From Planctomycetaceae bacterium (lineage in GTDB: Bacteria; Planctomycetota; Planctomycetia; Pirellulales; PALSA-1355), in NCBI GenBank assembly GCA_003153375.1, contig PLYM01000212.1:1-64000 (forward strand): a DNA stretch of 64,000 nucleotides, read 5' to 3'. Every line of letters begins with the position of its first letter. The stretch's first letter is position 1. The notes under the pieces were generated by a model that did not search any database, was not told where the DNA came from, and saw nothing but the letters and a program-made list of their open reading frames with translations. The position numbers and the translations under genes are program-made. This document shows positions 9,701 through 18,545 of the stretch, piece by piece.

Positions 9701-9760
9701 TCGCCCGCTGGAGTTGTCGAACGCATCACCATTGGAACGCCGGCCCGGCCGGTGGAGTAA
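6701..9760 (+). CDS. Two-component sensor histidine kinase with periplasmic propeller and Y_Y_Y domain
   Basis: A hybrid-like sensor of about 1019 residues. An N-terminal signal or anchor (LGRLTLVATTILFSSGF) precedes a long array of regulator-propeller repeats with recurrent W-x-GT-x-x-GL motifs (about residues 60-660). A Y_Y_Y domain follows (YRLEGFDKDWNYAG, LPPGDYQFRV), then one membrane span (WFWPLCLSIAAAGAWSVY). The output is a HisKA_3 dimerisation domain with phospho-acceptor His818 in ARELHDTLMQG, then a HATPase domain with AQEAISNAVKHSGA, DDGVGF and GLIGMRERA. It resembles glycan-sensing kinases of Bacteroidetes, but here phosphorylates a NarL-type partner encoded 3 bp downstream. The start is uncertain: ATG 6701 or 6713, neither with a strong ribosome site. 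Confidence 0.85.
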   Translation: MAPAMHQRLLAISHSPNRSGASGARALGRLTLVATTILFSSGFLSRDAHALDPNRTLTQAGHRIWQAQQGLTQATITCVRQRQDGYVWLGTRNGVVRFDGIRFTTIHARDDQGFERAWIHDMQEDGEHNLWIATDEAGIIRLDGERATRFGTHDGLPSDNVRAVLVDRQGRIWAGTDRGLARFDEGRFVPIAEQQGLSVFAVHAICQGAGNEIWVGGDHGQLAVWNGQRFEPRTLASISSGDVVNALLRDTDGAIWIGTSNGLVKLDGQQERRYTSADDLAGDAVLCLAEGRHHTIYVGTKEGFSRLHDGDIENFGIAQGLSQSMVYTICEDHEGTLWVGTKHGLNQFIDRRTLPFTVHEGLPSNHMGAILQDRGGTIWAGTLDAGLARLEGRRFVPLGELPGLSNKIVALAEGPAGELWIGTDKGLGRLHEGKVIQTFRAEQGLPADNVHCLWHDQQESLWVGTSAGLAVLRGERFTAIHLPDNSTGGAVLALADCSGQLLVSIAGRGAFRCVNDKLEAVLAVTDADDDVNAFCRDDDGLLWLGTRGHGLCLVDGDHHDHFTSKDGLYDDEIFGIVSDDHDRLWLACSKGCFLVSRSNLLKFAAGALPQAKTTWFSPLDAQHALECQEGVQPVVLSARDGRIWFATIGGLFAIDPSQLRRQLPPTAVVIEDIVVNGRSERGPRIPTIGPGEANITFHYTALSYASPPLITFRYRLEGFDKDWNYAGSRREAFYTNLPPGDYQFRVAAYNTDEKEYENATPVVFTVRPYVYQTAWFWPLCLSIAAAGAWSVYRLRVRRIREKLNTIVSERGRIARELHDTLMQGFSGVTMEMQALASRLPPSAHRATLNDIIQDAGNCLTEARRSVAGLRGDHSSFAASLAQSAQQITVTSEIRLEMKLDELPRRLPPDVEYNLLRIAQEAISNAVKHSGANTVEVVLNSTLRDLRLSIRDDGVGFQTGADALRHYGLIGMRERAAHIGAELHLQSEPARGTSILVVLPTSPAGVVERITIGTPARPVE

Positions 9761-9763
9761 ACC

Positions 9764-10408
9764 GTGGCAACCGCGACCATGACCACCACCACACCGATCA
9801 CGATCATGTGCGTCGACGACCACCCGCTGGTGCGCAAGGGAATTGCGCTGATCGTAGGCAACGAGCCGGACATGCGGCTCGTGGCCGAAGCCAGCAATGG
9901 GCGACAGGCCGTCGAGTTGTTTCGACAGTTTCGTCCGGACGTGACGCTGATGGATCTACGCATGCCGGGGCTGGACGGCATCGGCGCCGTGAAGTTGATC
10001 CTTGATGAATTTCCTGACGCCCGGGTGATCGCACTGACGAGTTTCGATGGCGACCAGGAGATCTATCGCGCCCTGGAGGCGGGCGTGAAAGGCTACCTGC
10101 TCAAGGAAATGGTGCACACGGACGTGCTCACCGCCATTCGCCAGGTGCACGCAGGCATGCGGCTGATGCCGCAAGAAGTCGCGCAGCGCCTTCAGCAATA
10201 CTTTGTCCACGGCGTGCTCACACCACGCGAAGTCGAGGTGTTGGAACTGGTGGCCAAGGGGTATGCCAACAAGGAAATCGCGGCACAACTGAATAAAGCG
10301 GCCGGCACGGTCAAAATTCACGTGCAGAACATCCTGACCAAGCTCAACGCGACCGACCGCACGCACGCCGTGTCGATCGCCGTGCAGCGCGGCATCATTC
10401 GCTTGTAA
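9764..10408 (+). CDS. NarL/FixJ-family response regulator
   Basis: A 214-residue cytoplasmic transcription factor. The receiver domain has the acidic pair D18-D19, phospho-acceptor D64 (LMDLRMPG) and the conserved Lys in GYLLKE. A LuxR-type helix-turn-helix follows: LTPREVEVLELVAKGYANKE and AGTVKIHVQNILTKL. The GTG start at 9764 has GGTGGAG 6 bases upstream, overlapping the end of the kinase gene. A downstream ATG at 9779 is a less likely alternative. It is translationally coupled to the upstream HisKA_3 kinase, which is its obvious cognate partner. Confidence 0.9.
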   Translation: MATATMTTTTPITIMCVDDHPLVRKGIALIVGNEPDMRLVAEASNGRQAVELFRQFRPDVTLMDLRMPGLDGIGAVKLILDEFPDARVIALTSFDGDQEIYRALEAGVKGYLLKEMVHTDVLTAIRQVHAGMRLMPQEVAQRLQQYFVHGVLTPREVEVLELVAKGYANKEIAAQLNKAAGTVKIHVQNILTKLNATDRTHAVSIAVQRGIIRL

Positions 10409-10472
10409 GGGCCGGAATTCGAGTCGCCGAGCCAGGGGCCGCCGCTAATCGGCGCGCGCCAGACGAGCCCCC

Positions 10473-10501
10473 TTGACGCTTGTTTCACCAGGTTTTAGAC
10501 T
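10473..10501 (+). promoter_or_regulatory. Sigma70-type promoter candidate upstream of the TPR/alpha-CTD gene
   Basis: TTGACG at 10473-10478, a 17-base spacer, then TAGACT at 10496-10501. It is the best hexamer pair in the 434-bp gap after the response regulator. It would give a leader of about 335 nt before the ATG at 10843, which is long enough to hold regulatory structure. No riboswitch was recognised in that leader. Confidence 0.4.
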
Positions 10502-10842
10502 GTCGCAAGTCTTTCAACTGTGGTAAGTTAACGGGCTTGCACCACCCCTTGGCATGGGATTGTACTGGGGTCGAGGTCGAGGGCACGACCAGATCGCGGT
10601 GTTTCGGTTGCCCGTAAGCCCTCGTTTGGCACGAACTTGCGTCCCAGCGGCCCGGCTTGTCAGGATTGGCTTGAACGATATATTTTTCTTGGGCCCGGCA
10701 TGATATTTCCGCGGGGTTCGCATTGCGCGCTCGAGGCTGGGCGGTGGCCGGCCGTGGCGGCCGAACCCGTGGACCTTTTGAATCGCATCGCACATTTGGA
10801 CCGTATTGGGCGGCCTTGGGCCGCGGCATCGGGAGAGAATTG

Positions 10843-12168
10843 ATGGCGTCGCAAGTGGAATCGGATTTGAAGCTGTTTGTTTTGGGCGGCGGGCCCTTTG
10901 GCCCCCAGGAAATCAAGAAGGTCGTCAACACGATCGCCGAGGATTTCTCGCAGTATCGCGAGCTGCGCGACGCGGTTGGCGAATTCGAGCTGCGCGAGGA
11001 TCGCAGCCCGGCCGCCTCGGTGCGGTTGGGCGTCTGCTATTACCTGTTGGGACGCTATTCGGCGGCGATCAACACGTTGAAGGCCGGCGATGGCGGTGCT
11101 CTGGCTCATTACTATCTCGGCAAGACGCACTTCGCGCTCGGCCAATATGACGAGGCGATGGCTTCCTACGCGTCGGCAGCCAAGGGCGGCTATAACGCCG
11201 ACGATTGTGCTCTCGGAAAAGCCGAGGCGCAGCGTTCCAAGGGTGACGCGACCGGGGCCTTGCAGACGCTCGATGCCCTCAGCGGTGCCGTCGAGCAGAC
11301 CGGCGAGTACCTGTATCAACGGGGCGCCACGGTGTCGGCCCTGGGCGGCAGCCCGACCGAGGTCGTTGCCCTGTTCGAACGGGCCGTCGAATCCGACCCC
11401 AATCACTCGGGGGCCTTGTTTGGCCTGGCCAAGGAGAACGATCGCCGCGGCAACGACGACGTCGCGCTCGACCTCTACGAGCGGTCCGTCGCTCAGTTCC
11501 CGACCTTCGTCGGCACGCTGCTCAATCTGGGCGTACTGTACGAGGATCGTCAGCAATACGATCGGGCCCAGCAATGTTATCAACGCATTCTGGATACCTA
11601 TCCGAATCACGCCCGCGCGCGGTTGTTCCTGAAAGACGCGCAGGCCTCGGGCGACATGTTCTACGACGAGGACGCCCAGCGGAAGCGCGACCGGGCCAGC
11701 CAGGTGCTGAATGTGCCGGTGAGCGACTTCGAGTTGTCGGTCCGCAGCCGCAACTGCCTGCAAAAGATGGGCATTCACACGCTGGGCGACCTGGCCCGCT
11801 GCACCGAGGCCGATCTGCTGGCCAGCAAGAATTTTGGCGAGACATCACTGGTCGAAATTCGCGAGATGTTGGCTTCCAAGGGACTCTCGTTGGGCCAGCT
11901 TGCCACGTCGAAGGCCGAGCCCGAGCCGGTGTTCGAGCCCGAGTTCATGTCGCCCGACGAGCAAGCCATGCTCGATCGCCCGATCGCGGACTTGAACCTG
12001 TCGGTGCGTGCCCGCAAGTGCATGATCCGCCTGGGCCTGAACACGATCGGCGAACTGGTGCGGCGCACGGGCGACGACCTGCTGGAGTGCAAGAACTTCG
12101 GCGTCACGAGCCTCAATGAAGTGCGCGAGAAACTGCAATTGCAGAGCCTGAAACTCCGCGGCGACTGA
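10843..12168 (+). CDS. TPR protein with two RNA polymerase alpha-CTD-like domains
   Basis: A 441-residue cytoplasmic protein. An N-terminal segment is followed by TPR-type helical repeats (about residues 55-280, e.g. GALAHYYLGKTHFALGQYDEAMASY, LLNLGVLYEDRQQYDRAQQCYQRIL). Two modules then closely match the C-terminal domain of the RNA polymerase alpha subunit: about 292-355 (ELSVRSRNCLQKMGIHTLGDL) and about 380-441 (LNLSVRARKCMIRLGLNTIGEL). Arg301 and Arg389 correspond to E. coli alpha R265, the key minor-groove DNA contact. The later NFG-x-TSL-x-E keeps G296, S299 and E302, while K298 is Thr in both. GGGAGAG lies just upstream of the chosen ATG. It is not RpoA itself; a role in transcription or nucleoid binding is inferred. 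Confidence 0.8.
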   Translation: MASQVESDLKLFVLGGGPFGPQEIKKVVNTIAEDFSQYRELRDAVGEFELREDRSPAASVRLGVCYYLLGRYSAAINTLKAGDGGALAHYYLGKTHFALGQYDEAMASYASAAKGGYNADDCALGKAEAQRSKGDATGALQTLDALSGAVEQTGEYLYQRGATVSALGGSPTEVVALFERAVESDPNHSGALFGLAKENDRRGNDDVALDLYERSVAQFPTFVGTLLNLGVLYEDRQQYDRAQQCYQRILDTYPNHARARLFLKDAQASGDMFYDEDAQRKRDRASQVLNVPVSDFELSVRSRNCLQKMGIHTLGDLARCTEADLLASKNFGETSLVEIREMLASKGLSLGQLATSKAEPEPVFEPEFMSPDEQAMLDRPIADLNLSVRARKCMIRLGLNTIGELVRRTGDDLLECKNFGVTSLNEVREKLQLQSLKLRGD

Positions 12169-12201
12169 TTCACGTCGGTTCGCGACCGGCGGCGTCAGAT
12201 G

Positions 12202-12933
12202 CTAGGTCCGATAGGCCGGATCGTAGGGCACGGCTTGCAGAAAGTCGTTGATCTGGGCGATCAGCCAGAGTTTTTCAGACTCGTTGTCGCACGGTAACTT
12301 GAACGAGCCTTTGGTGAAAATCACTTCCACCCAATGCGGGCTATAGCCCGGGCCGGATTGCGTGTTGCTGTTCGTCGCGACGGGCGTGCCCGCTCGCGCG
12401 CACTGCACTTCGTCTCGCTGACGCGAACGGATGCGGTGCCAGGCGAGACAGCGCAATTCCGTGACCATTTGCGCCGGATCGATGTAAAGGCTGCGGGTGC
12501 CGCGCGACAGCCACAGCACCACAGCCAGCATTCCGATTCCCACCAGCCAAAACGGCGTGGAGAAGGCGGCAAACAGCACATTCTCCCATTTGAATGGCCC
12601 ACCGTTGAAAAACACACCCAGCGCGCCGGCGGTCCAAAACGCGATGAATGCCAACCAGAACGTCGCGAACCCCAGTATTCCCCACACGGCGGCGCGCATG
12701 CCATAAGCGGGAATCAAGATCACCAGCGACTTGTCTTGGCGTTGAAGTGTCGACCAGGCGTCGAACGGCCGCTCCGGCAACTGGGGACTCGCGGTTTCGC
12801 CGGCATCGAAGCCCGGCAGAATTCCGGCCAACGGAAACACTTCGTCACAACGGACACACTTCGCCCAGCCCTTGTCGAGCGCGATGTCGCTGGCTGGGAT
12901 CGGTTGGTTGCACTTTGGACAATCGAGCTTCAT
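12202..12933 (-). CDS. Zinc-ribbon membrane protein, unknown function
   Basis: A 243-residue protein with an N-terminal zinc ribbon formed by two C-x2-C knuckles (CPKC at residues 5-8, CVRC near 26-29). A linker follows, then two or more hydrophobic spans (about 78-112 and 125-147), with a soluble C-terminal domain facing the cytoplasm if the topology is even. No specific family recognised; such N-terminal zinc ribbons ahead of membrane helices are common in planctomycete proteins. It converges on the TPR/alpha-CTD gene with a 33-bp gap that contains a short inverted repeat. Confidence 0.6.
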   Translation of the reverse strand: MKLDCPKCNQPIPASDIALDKGWAKCVRCDEVFPLAGILPGFDAGETASPQLPERPFDAWSTLQRQDKSLVILIPAYGMRAAVWGILGFATFWLAFIAFWTAGALGVFFNGGPFKWENVLFAAFSTPFWLVGIGMLAVVLWLSRGTRSLYIDPAQMVTELRCLAWHRIRSRQRDEVQCARAGTPVATNSNTQSGPGYSPHWVEVIFTKGSFKLPCDNESEKLWLIAQINDFLQAVPYDPAYRT

Positions 12934-13195
12934 GAGTTCGCGCCAGTCAGTCTCCGACTACGGTCCCCGCATCGTCCCCGAGCGACGATCAACTTTACAA
13001 TCTGGCAAAGGACGCCGCAACGCGGCCGCCATGCGCGCCGGACCGTTGACTCGCACGCCATTGCCAAACTCCGCGTCCGCTAAATGGCCCCGTGCGGAAC
13101 TCTCGCTTGGCGCCTAAGATTGACATCGGTCGCTCAGCGACCCCCAATGGTTCAGACATCAAATCGATCGGCGCCGGCCAGCCGGCGGACACGGC

Positions 13196-14305
13196 ATGAG
13201 CGGCGATTCCTTTTCCTTCGAGTTGCACGCGACCGACGCGCATTCGGCGGCGCGGCTCAGCACATTTCACACGCCGCACGGGCCGGTTGACATGCCGGCC
13301 TTCATGCCCGTCGGCACCCAGGGGACGGTCAAGGGCCTGACCGTCGACGCGATTCGCGCCACCGGGGCGCAGATGATCCTGGCCAATACTTATCATCTCG
13401 CGCTCCGTCCCGGCGAAGCCGTGGTCGAGGCGCTCGGGGGTTTGCACGTCTTCAGCGGCTTTGACGGTCCGATTCTGACCGACAGCGGCGGATTTCAGAT
13501 CTTCAGCCTGGCGCGGAATACGAAGATCACCGAGGAGAAGGCCAGCTTTCGTTCGCACCTGGACGGCAACCTGTTCGAGTTGTCGCCCGAACGGGCCGTG
13601 GCCATTCAAGAGGCCCTGGGCAGCGACGTGGCGATGGTATTGGATCACGTCGTGGCGCTGCCGAACGAGCCGCACGTGGTGCGCGAGGCCGCCGAGCGCA
13701 GCATCCGCTGGGCAATCCGCTGCCAGGCTGCCCAGAAGCGCCCGGACCAGGCGCTATTCGCGATCGTGCAGGGCGGGCTCGATCCCGAATTGCGCGTCAA
13801 ATCAGCACGGCGGTTGGCCGAGCTGGATTTTCCCGGATACGCCGTGGGGGGGCTGAGCGTGGGCGAGTCGCCCGAAGAGATGTACCAGGTGCTCGATGCG
13901 ACAGTGCCGGCTCTGCCGGCCGACCGGCCGCGCTACCTGATGGGGGTTGGCCGGCCACAGGATTTGCTCGAAGCGATTCGCCGCGGCATCGACTTGTTCG
14001 ACTGCGTGCTGCCGACGCGCAACGGACGCAATGCCCTGGCCTATACCCACGAGGGACCGGTGCGGCTCCGCAACTTGCAATACGAGCGCGATCTGCGCCC
14101 CTTGGACGCCGGGTGTCCGTGTCCAGCGTGCCGACACAGCCGGGGCTATCTGCGGCATCTGTTCATGGCCGGCGAGATGCTGGGGCCAGTGCTCGTCTCG
14201 GCCCACAATTTGACGTTCTATCAGCGGTTGTTGGCTCTGGCCCGGCGTGCGATTGCACTCGGGCAGTTCAACGAATTTGCCGACGAACGGCTGCGTCGAT
14301 GGTAG
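13196..14305 (+). CDS. tgt: Queuine tRNA-ribosyltransferase (tRNA-guanine transglycosylase)
   Basis: Exchanges guanine-34 in GUN-anticodon tRNAs for the queuosine precursor preQ1. At 369 residues it is close to the bacterial norm. The substrate-binding Asp is D96 in TDSGGFQ, and the catalytic nucleophile is D269 in [17 protein letters not shown] is present in the recognition loop (AIVQGGLD), as is GGLSVGE. The zinc site near the C-terminus has C-x-C-x2-C and a later His (CPCPAC ... SAHNLTFY). The order tgt-yajC-secD(F) is a widespread bacterial arrangement. A 300-bp gap and a possible internal promoter separate it from yajC. Confidence 0.95.
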   Translation: MSGDSFSFELHATDAHSAARLSTFHTPHGPVDMPAFMPVGTQGTVKGLTVDAIRATGAQMILANTYHLALRPGEAVVEALGGLHVFSGFDGPILTDSGGFQIFSLARNTKITEEKASFRSHLDGNLFELSPERAVAIQEALGSDVAMVLDHVVALPNEPHVVREAAERSIRWAIRCQAAQKRPDQALFAIVQGGLDPELRVKSARRLAELDFPGYAVGGLSVGESPEEMYQVLDATVPALPADRPRYLMGVGRPQDLLEAIRRGIDLFDCVLPTRNGRNALAYTHEGPVRLRNLQYERDLRPLDAGCPCPACRHSRGYLRHLFMAGEMLGPVLVSAHNLTFYQRLLALARRAIALGQFNEFADERLRRW

Positions 14306-14351
14306 GCCGCGGGCGGCTAGGGCGACGCGCCGGGGGGCCGCGGCAGTGCCC

Positions 14352-14380
14352 TTGTCCCTTCAGCCGTATAACTTTAAGAT
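14352..14380 (+). promoter_or_regulatory. Promoter candidate for yajC-secDF
   Basis: TTGTCC at 14352-14357, a 17-base spacer, then TAAGAT at 14375-14380, in the otherwise gene-free 14306-14605 interval. Transcription would start about 220 nt before yajC. Each hexamer matches the consensus at four of six positions. Confidence 0.3.
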
Positions 14381-14605
14381 AGCGACTTGCATTGAGGCGA
14401 CCGCTCAAGTCACCACCAGAGGGTGGATGCCAGGCCAGGGTGTCGAACCGGCGCGGGGATGGTTTGCCGGATCGACAGGCGGCGATTTTCTTTCGGCCGT
14501 CCTCGAGACCGTTGAATCGCGCTCGCGGACATTGGCGGGCTGCTTTTCGATGGAAATGTCAACCGTGATCGCTTTTGACGCACACACTTTTGGACGGGAC
14601 GGACT

Positions 14606-14974
14606 TTGACTCCAATTAATTTGTCGCCGCTGTTGGCCCAAGCGGCCGAAGCGCCAGCCGATCCGGCCCAAGGCGTGCAAGGGCTGTTGGGTTTCATGCC
14701 CGCCATCCTCGGCGCCATCATCCTGTATTTCTTTCTGATCGTGCGGCCCGAGAGGCGGAAGCAAAGCGAACAGAAAGCGAAGCTCGACGCGCTGAAAAAG
14801 AACGACCGGGTAGTGACCATCGGCGGCATCTACGGCGTGGTGATGAACGTGCAGCGCGATTCGGACGAAGTCACGCTGAAGATCGACGAAGCCACGAATA
14901 CAAAACTCCGCGTCACTTTCGGCGCAATCGCCAGAATCGTGGGCGACGAACCCGCGGGCGATAAAAAAGACTAA
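14606..14974 (+). CDS. yajC: Preprotein translocase subunit YajC
   Basis: A 122-residue accessory subunit of the Sec holotranslocon. It has a short N-terminal periplasmic segment, one membrane span (about 28-46, FMPAILGAIILYFFLIV), then the family-defining RPERRKQSEQK and a small cytoplasmic domain with NDRVVTIGGIYGVV and FGAIARIV. It uses a TTG start; no ATG or GTG in frame would keep the N-terminal region. It lies 25 bp upstream of secDF, consistent with a shared transcript. Confidence 0.92.
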   Translation: MTPINLSPLLAQAAEAPADPAQGVQGLLGFMPAILGAIILYFFLIVRPERRKQSEQKAKLDALKKNDRVVTIGGIYGVVMNVQRDSDEVTLKIDEATNTKLRVTFGAIARIVGDEPAGDKKD

Positions 14975-14999
14975 CTTCTGACGCGAGGAATTTCCTCCC

Positions 15000-17900
15000 A
15001 TGCTCCCTTTCAGCACTCTTCCCTGGCTCCTCGGACAAGCGGCGCCCGCCGCGGCCGCTCCGGAAGCCGGCTCGCACACGATGCTCATCAACCTGCTGTT
15101 GGCCGTCGGGGTCACCGCGGGCTCGTTCGCCCTGGGCACCTTTCTGGCCCAGCGACTGCGGATGCGCGACTATGGTTTCAAAATTGGCCTGGTGCTGTTC
15201 ACGCTGTTTGCCAGCTTGGCGGTCAATTTCATGGGCTGGCCGCCCAAGCGCGGCATCGATCTGAGTGGTGGCGTGGTGCTGATCTATGAAGTCGATCGCG
15301 GCCTGTCGCAACCCGGCTACATGCAGACAGCCATCGGCCGCATCAACGAGCAACTCAACGCCGGCGGCGGCGAGAAGTTGGAGGCCACGCCGATCAGCTC
15401 GGAGCAAATCGAAATCACGGTGCCCGAGGGGGTTGAGCTGTCGCGTGTCGATAAGGCCGTTGAGGACCTTCGCACCGGCGCCGACCTGACGTTGCGCAGC
15501 GCGGGCAAGCGCAAGGAAACCAGCAAGACCGTGCTGGTCTATAACCTCGAGCAGCGCGCGTCGAAGACAGTCGACATGAACAAGCTGATCGCGGCCGTGG
15601 GCCGGCGCATCAATCCGAGCGGCGTCAAGGAATTGACGATCCGGCAATATGGCGCCGAGCAGATCGAAGTCATCATCCCGGAAATCGAAGAGCGCGAGGT
15701 CGATCAGATCAAGCAGAAGATCAGTACCAGCGGATTGCTCGAGTTCCGCATCGTCGCCAATCCAAACGACGACCGCGAGCTGATCAAGGTGGCCACGAAA
15801 ACGCCCGGCCGCGACGTTTACATCGGTGGCAAACTGGAGGGCCGTTGGGTCAAGGCCGGTCCGGACCTGGAAGTGCCTGGCGCCACGATGCGCGAAGTGA
15901 AGGGACGCGGCCGGGAGATCCTGGTGCGCATCGATCCCTATGACGTCGACGGTCGCTACCTCGATCGCGCATCGCCTGACTTCGCCGAAGGGCGCATGGC
16001 CGTGGCGTTCAGCTTCGACAACATCGGCGCCGAGAAGTTCGGCGAGCTGACCCGGCACAACCTTCCCGACACGACCATCGAATTCTATCGTCACCTGGGC
16101 ATCGTTCTCGACGACACGATGCTCTCGGCGCCGCGGATTAACGACACGATTCGCGGCCGCGGCGTGATCACGGGCCAGTTCACCGAGCAATACGTCGATT
16201 TTTTGGTCGGCGTGCTCAATGCCGGCAGCCTGCCGGCCAGCTTGCGTCCCGAGCCAATTAGCCAGCAGCGCATCAGCTCGCAGTTGGGTGACGATACGAT
16301 TCAAAAAGGCACCACGTCGATCGTGATTTCGACGGTGGCCATCTTGATTTTCATGGCCGTCTACTACCGCTTTTGCGGTCTCGTGGCCGACATCGCCGTG
16401 ATGCTCAACATGATCGTCACCGTGGCCTTGATGATTCTGATCAAGGCGGCCTTCACCCTGCCCGGACTGGCCGGTTTGGTGCTCACCGTGGGCATGGCGG
16501 TCGACGCGAACGTGTTGATTTATGAGCGCATGCGCGAGGAAACCGAGCGCGGGGCCTCGCTGCGGATGGCGATCCGCAACGGCTTCGGCCGCGCCATGGC
16601 CACGATCATCGACTCGCATGTCACGACGCTGGTTTCGGCGGCCGTCTTGTATGTCGTCGGCACCGACCAGATCAAAGGCTTTGCCGTGACGTTGATCATC
16701 GGTCTGTTGATGAGCTTGTTCACCGCGGTTTTCGTGGCCCGGGTCATCTTCGACATCGCCGAAAAGCAGCGTTGGCTGACCAAGCTGAACCTGATGCACG
16801 TCATTGGCCACACCAACATCGACTTCATCCGCTGGCGCGGACCGGCCATTGCCGCATCGGTGGCCGTGATCGTGATCGGATTTGTCGCTACCTGGGCTCG
16901 CGGCAAAGGCATTCTGGACATCGACTTTACCGGCGGCTCGTCGGTGCAAATCGTGTTCGTCGAGCCGCAAGACATTGCCAGCGTGCGCAAGACGGTGGAA
17001 GACAAGCTCGAGGACGTGGCCGTCAGCAGCGTGGGCGAGCAGAATCTGGAATTCAAAGTTGACACCTCGAATCGCGACATCAAGGAGGTGCAGCAGTTCT
17101 TGCAGGATTCGTTCGGCAAGTCGTTGCGGACCTACAGCATGACCTTTGGCCAGTTGGCGACCATCGAAAAGGGCGCGGCCAAGGAAGAGAAAGAAGAGAA
17201 GGGGCCCGACCTGAGCAAGCCCAATGCACCCGCCGATGAAAAGCCGGCTGCCGAGGGAGCCAAGCCCGAGGAGCCCAACAGCGAGGCCGCACCGGAGACC
17301 AAACCGGCTGAAGACGCCAAATCTGCTGACGACGCCAAACCGGCCGAGCCTGCCGAACCGAAGAAGCCCGAAGGGGCGCAGACCGGCGATCGCCATGCGA
17401 AGTTCCGTCTGGTTTCAACCGCTGCCGGCCAGGCGTTGACCGTGTTGGCGCTGACGCAGGCAGAACCCGCTGATAAACCAGCCGCCGACACGGCGGAATC
17501 GCAGCCTGCCGCCGAGGAAACGAAGCCGGCCGCGGAAGAAGCCAAGCCAACGGCCGAGGACTCGAAACCAGCGGCCGAAGCGGCGGAATCGAAACCGGCC
17601 GAAACGAAATCCGCCACGGACGAGCCCGGCGACGCCGCGGTCGAAGCAGCGCCGCCCGAGGACAACACGGCCATGCTCGGGGGAACCCGCGCCACGTTGA
17701 ACTTTCCGCAGGAAATCAGCTACGGCCCGCTGCACGAAATGGTTGAGAAGGAATTGAAGGAGCTCAAGTTCGAGGATGCCCAATTCGAACTGCACAATCC
17801 GGGCTATCAGTTCGGCAGCGATGCCCGTTACAAGGAATGGACGCTCGAGACCACGCTCAAGCAGGACCAGGCCAAGCAACTGCTGACCAAGGTCGAGGAG

Positions 17901-18545
17901 CAATTGGCCAGCACCCCCGTGTTTCCCTCGTCGAATTTCATCGGCGGCAAAGTGGCCGGTGACACGCAATTGATGGCCTTGTATGCCATGTTGGCCAGCA
18001 TGGCGATCATCGTCATCTACATCTGGATTCGTTTCCAGAACGTGGTGTTCGGCCTGGCGGCGGTCGTGGCCTTGGTACACGACGTGTTCGTGACCACCGG
18101 CTTTTTGGCGATGAGCTATTACCTGTCGCCCTACTTCGGCTGGCTGATGGTCGATCCGTTCAAGATCAGCCTGGCGGTGCTGGCAGCGCTGTTGACGATC
18201 GTCGGCTTTTCGATCAACGACACGATCGTCGTATTCGATCGCATCCGCGAAGTGCGCGGCAAGAGTCCGGATTTAACCGAGGGGATGATCAATCTGAGCG
18301 TCAACGCCACGCTTAGCCGCACGTTGCTCACATCCGGCACCGTGTTCATCGCCAGCGTGATCTTGTACTTTGTCGGCGGACCGGGCATTCACGGCTTTGC
18401 CTTCTCGATGGTCATTGGCGTCATCGCCGGCACGTTCAGCTCGGTGTATATCGCGGCCCCGATTCTGTTGTGGTTGAAGAAACCGACGGGCGGCAACAAC
18501 GCCAGCGGCCCCGTGCGATCGCCGGCTGCGGCCGGCAAGAAGTAG
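15000..18545 (+). CDS. secDF: Fused protein translocase SecDF with a long acidic insertion
   Basis: A 1181-residue proton-driven membrane component of the Sec export machinery, with SecD and SecF in one chain. The SecD half has an N-terminal span, GIDLSGGVVLIYEV, the large periplasmic P1 region and five grouped spans with VGMAVDANVLIYERMREE. The SecF half opens with a span and DIDFTGGSSVQIVF, and ends with spans carrying GFSINDTIVVFDRIRE. Between about residues 720 and 900, inside the SecF periplasmic region, lies a low-complexity Ala/Glu/Pro/Lys stretch with repeated KPAAE-type units, not present in standard SecF. A shorter folded segment (KFRLVSTAAGQALTVLALTQ) interrupts it. The hydrophobic N-terminal leader also has an AAPAAAAPEA run. 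Confidence 0.93.
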   Translation: MLPFSTLPWLLGQAAPAAAAPEAGSHTMLINLLLAVGVTAGSFALGTFLAQRLRMRDYGFKIGLVLFTLFASLAVNFMGWPPKRGIDLSGGVVLIYEVDRGLSQPGYMQTAIGRINEQLNAGGGEKLEATPISSEQIEITVPEGVELSRVDKAVEDLRTGADLTLRSAGKRKETSKTVLVYNLEQRASKTVDMNKLIAAVGRRINPSGVKELTIRQYGAEQIEVIIPEIEEREVDQIKQKISTSGLLEFRIVANPNDDRELIKVATKTPGRDVYIGGKLEGRWVKAGPDLEVPGATMREVKGRGREILVRIDPYDVDGRYLDRASPDFAEGRMAVAFSFDNIGAEKFGELTRHNLPDTTIEFYRHLGIVLDDTMLSAPRINDTIRGRGVITGQFTEQYVDFLVGVLNAGSLPASLRPEPISQQRISSQLGDDTIQKGTTSIVISTVAILIFMAVYYRFCGLVADIAVMLNMIVTVALMILIKAAFTLPGLAGLVLTVGMAVDANVLIYERMREETERGASLRMAIRNGFGRAMATIIDSHVTTLVSAAVLYVVGTDQIKGFAVTLIIGLLMSLFTAVFVARVIFDIAEKQRWLTKLNLMHVIGHTNIDFIRWRGPAIAASVAVIVIGFVATWARGKGILDIDFTGGSSVQIVFVEPQDIASVRKTVEDKLEDVAVSSVGEQNLEFKVDTSNRDIKEVQQFLQDSFGKSLRTYSMTFGQLATIEKGAAKEEKEEKGPDLSKPNAPADEKPAAEGAKPEEPNSEAAPETKPAEDAKSADDAKPAEPAEPKKPEGAQTGDRHAKFRLVSTAAGQALTVLALTQAEPADKPAADTAESQPAAEETKPAAEEAKPTAEDSKPAAEAAESKPAETKSATDEPGDAAVEAAPPEDNTAMLGGTRATLNFPQEISYGPLHEMVEKELKELKFEDAQFELHNPGYQFGSDARYKEWTLETTLKQDQAKQLLTKVEEQLASTPVFPSSNFIGGKVAGDTQLMALYAMLASMAIIVIYIWIRFQNVVFGLAAVVALVHDVFVTTGFLAMSYYLSPYFGWLMVDPFKISLAVLAALLTIVGFSINDTIVVFDRIREVRGKSPDLTEGMINLSVNATLSRTLLTSGTVFIASVILYFVGGPGIHGFAFSMVIGVIAGTFSSVYIAAPILLWLKKPTGGNNASGPVRSPAAAGKK

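Noticed and set aside
14430-14460. GGTGTCGAACCGGCG resembling a tRNA T-loop
   Set aside because: No acceptor, anticodon or D arms can be built around it.
14913-17396. 827-codon open frame on the minus strand
   Set aside because: Antisense to secDF; its His/Asp/Gly-rich product is the mirror of a GC-rich coding strand and shows no domain.
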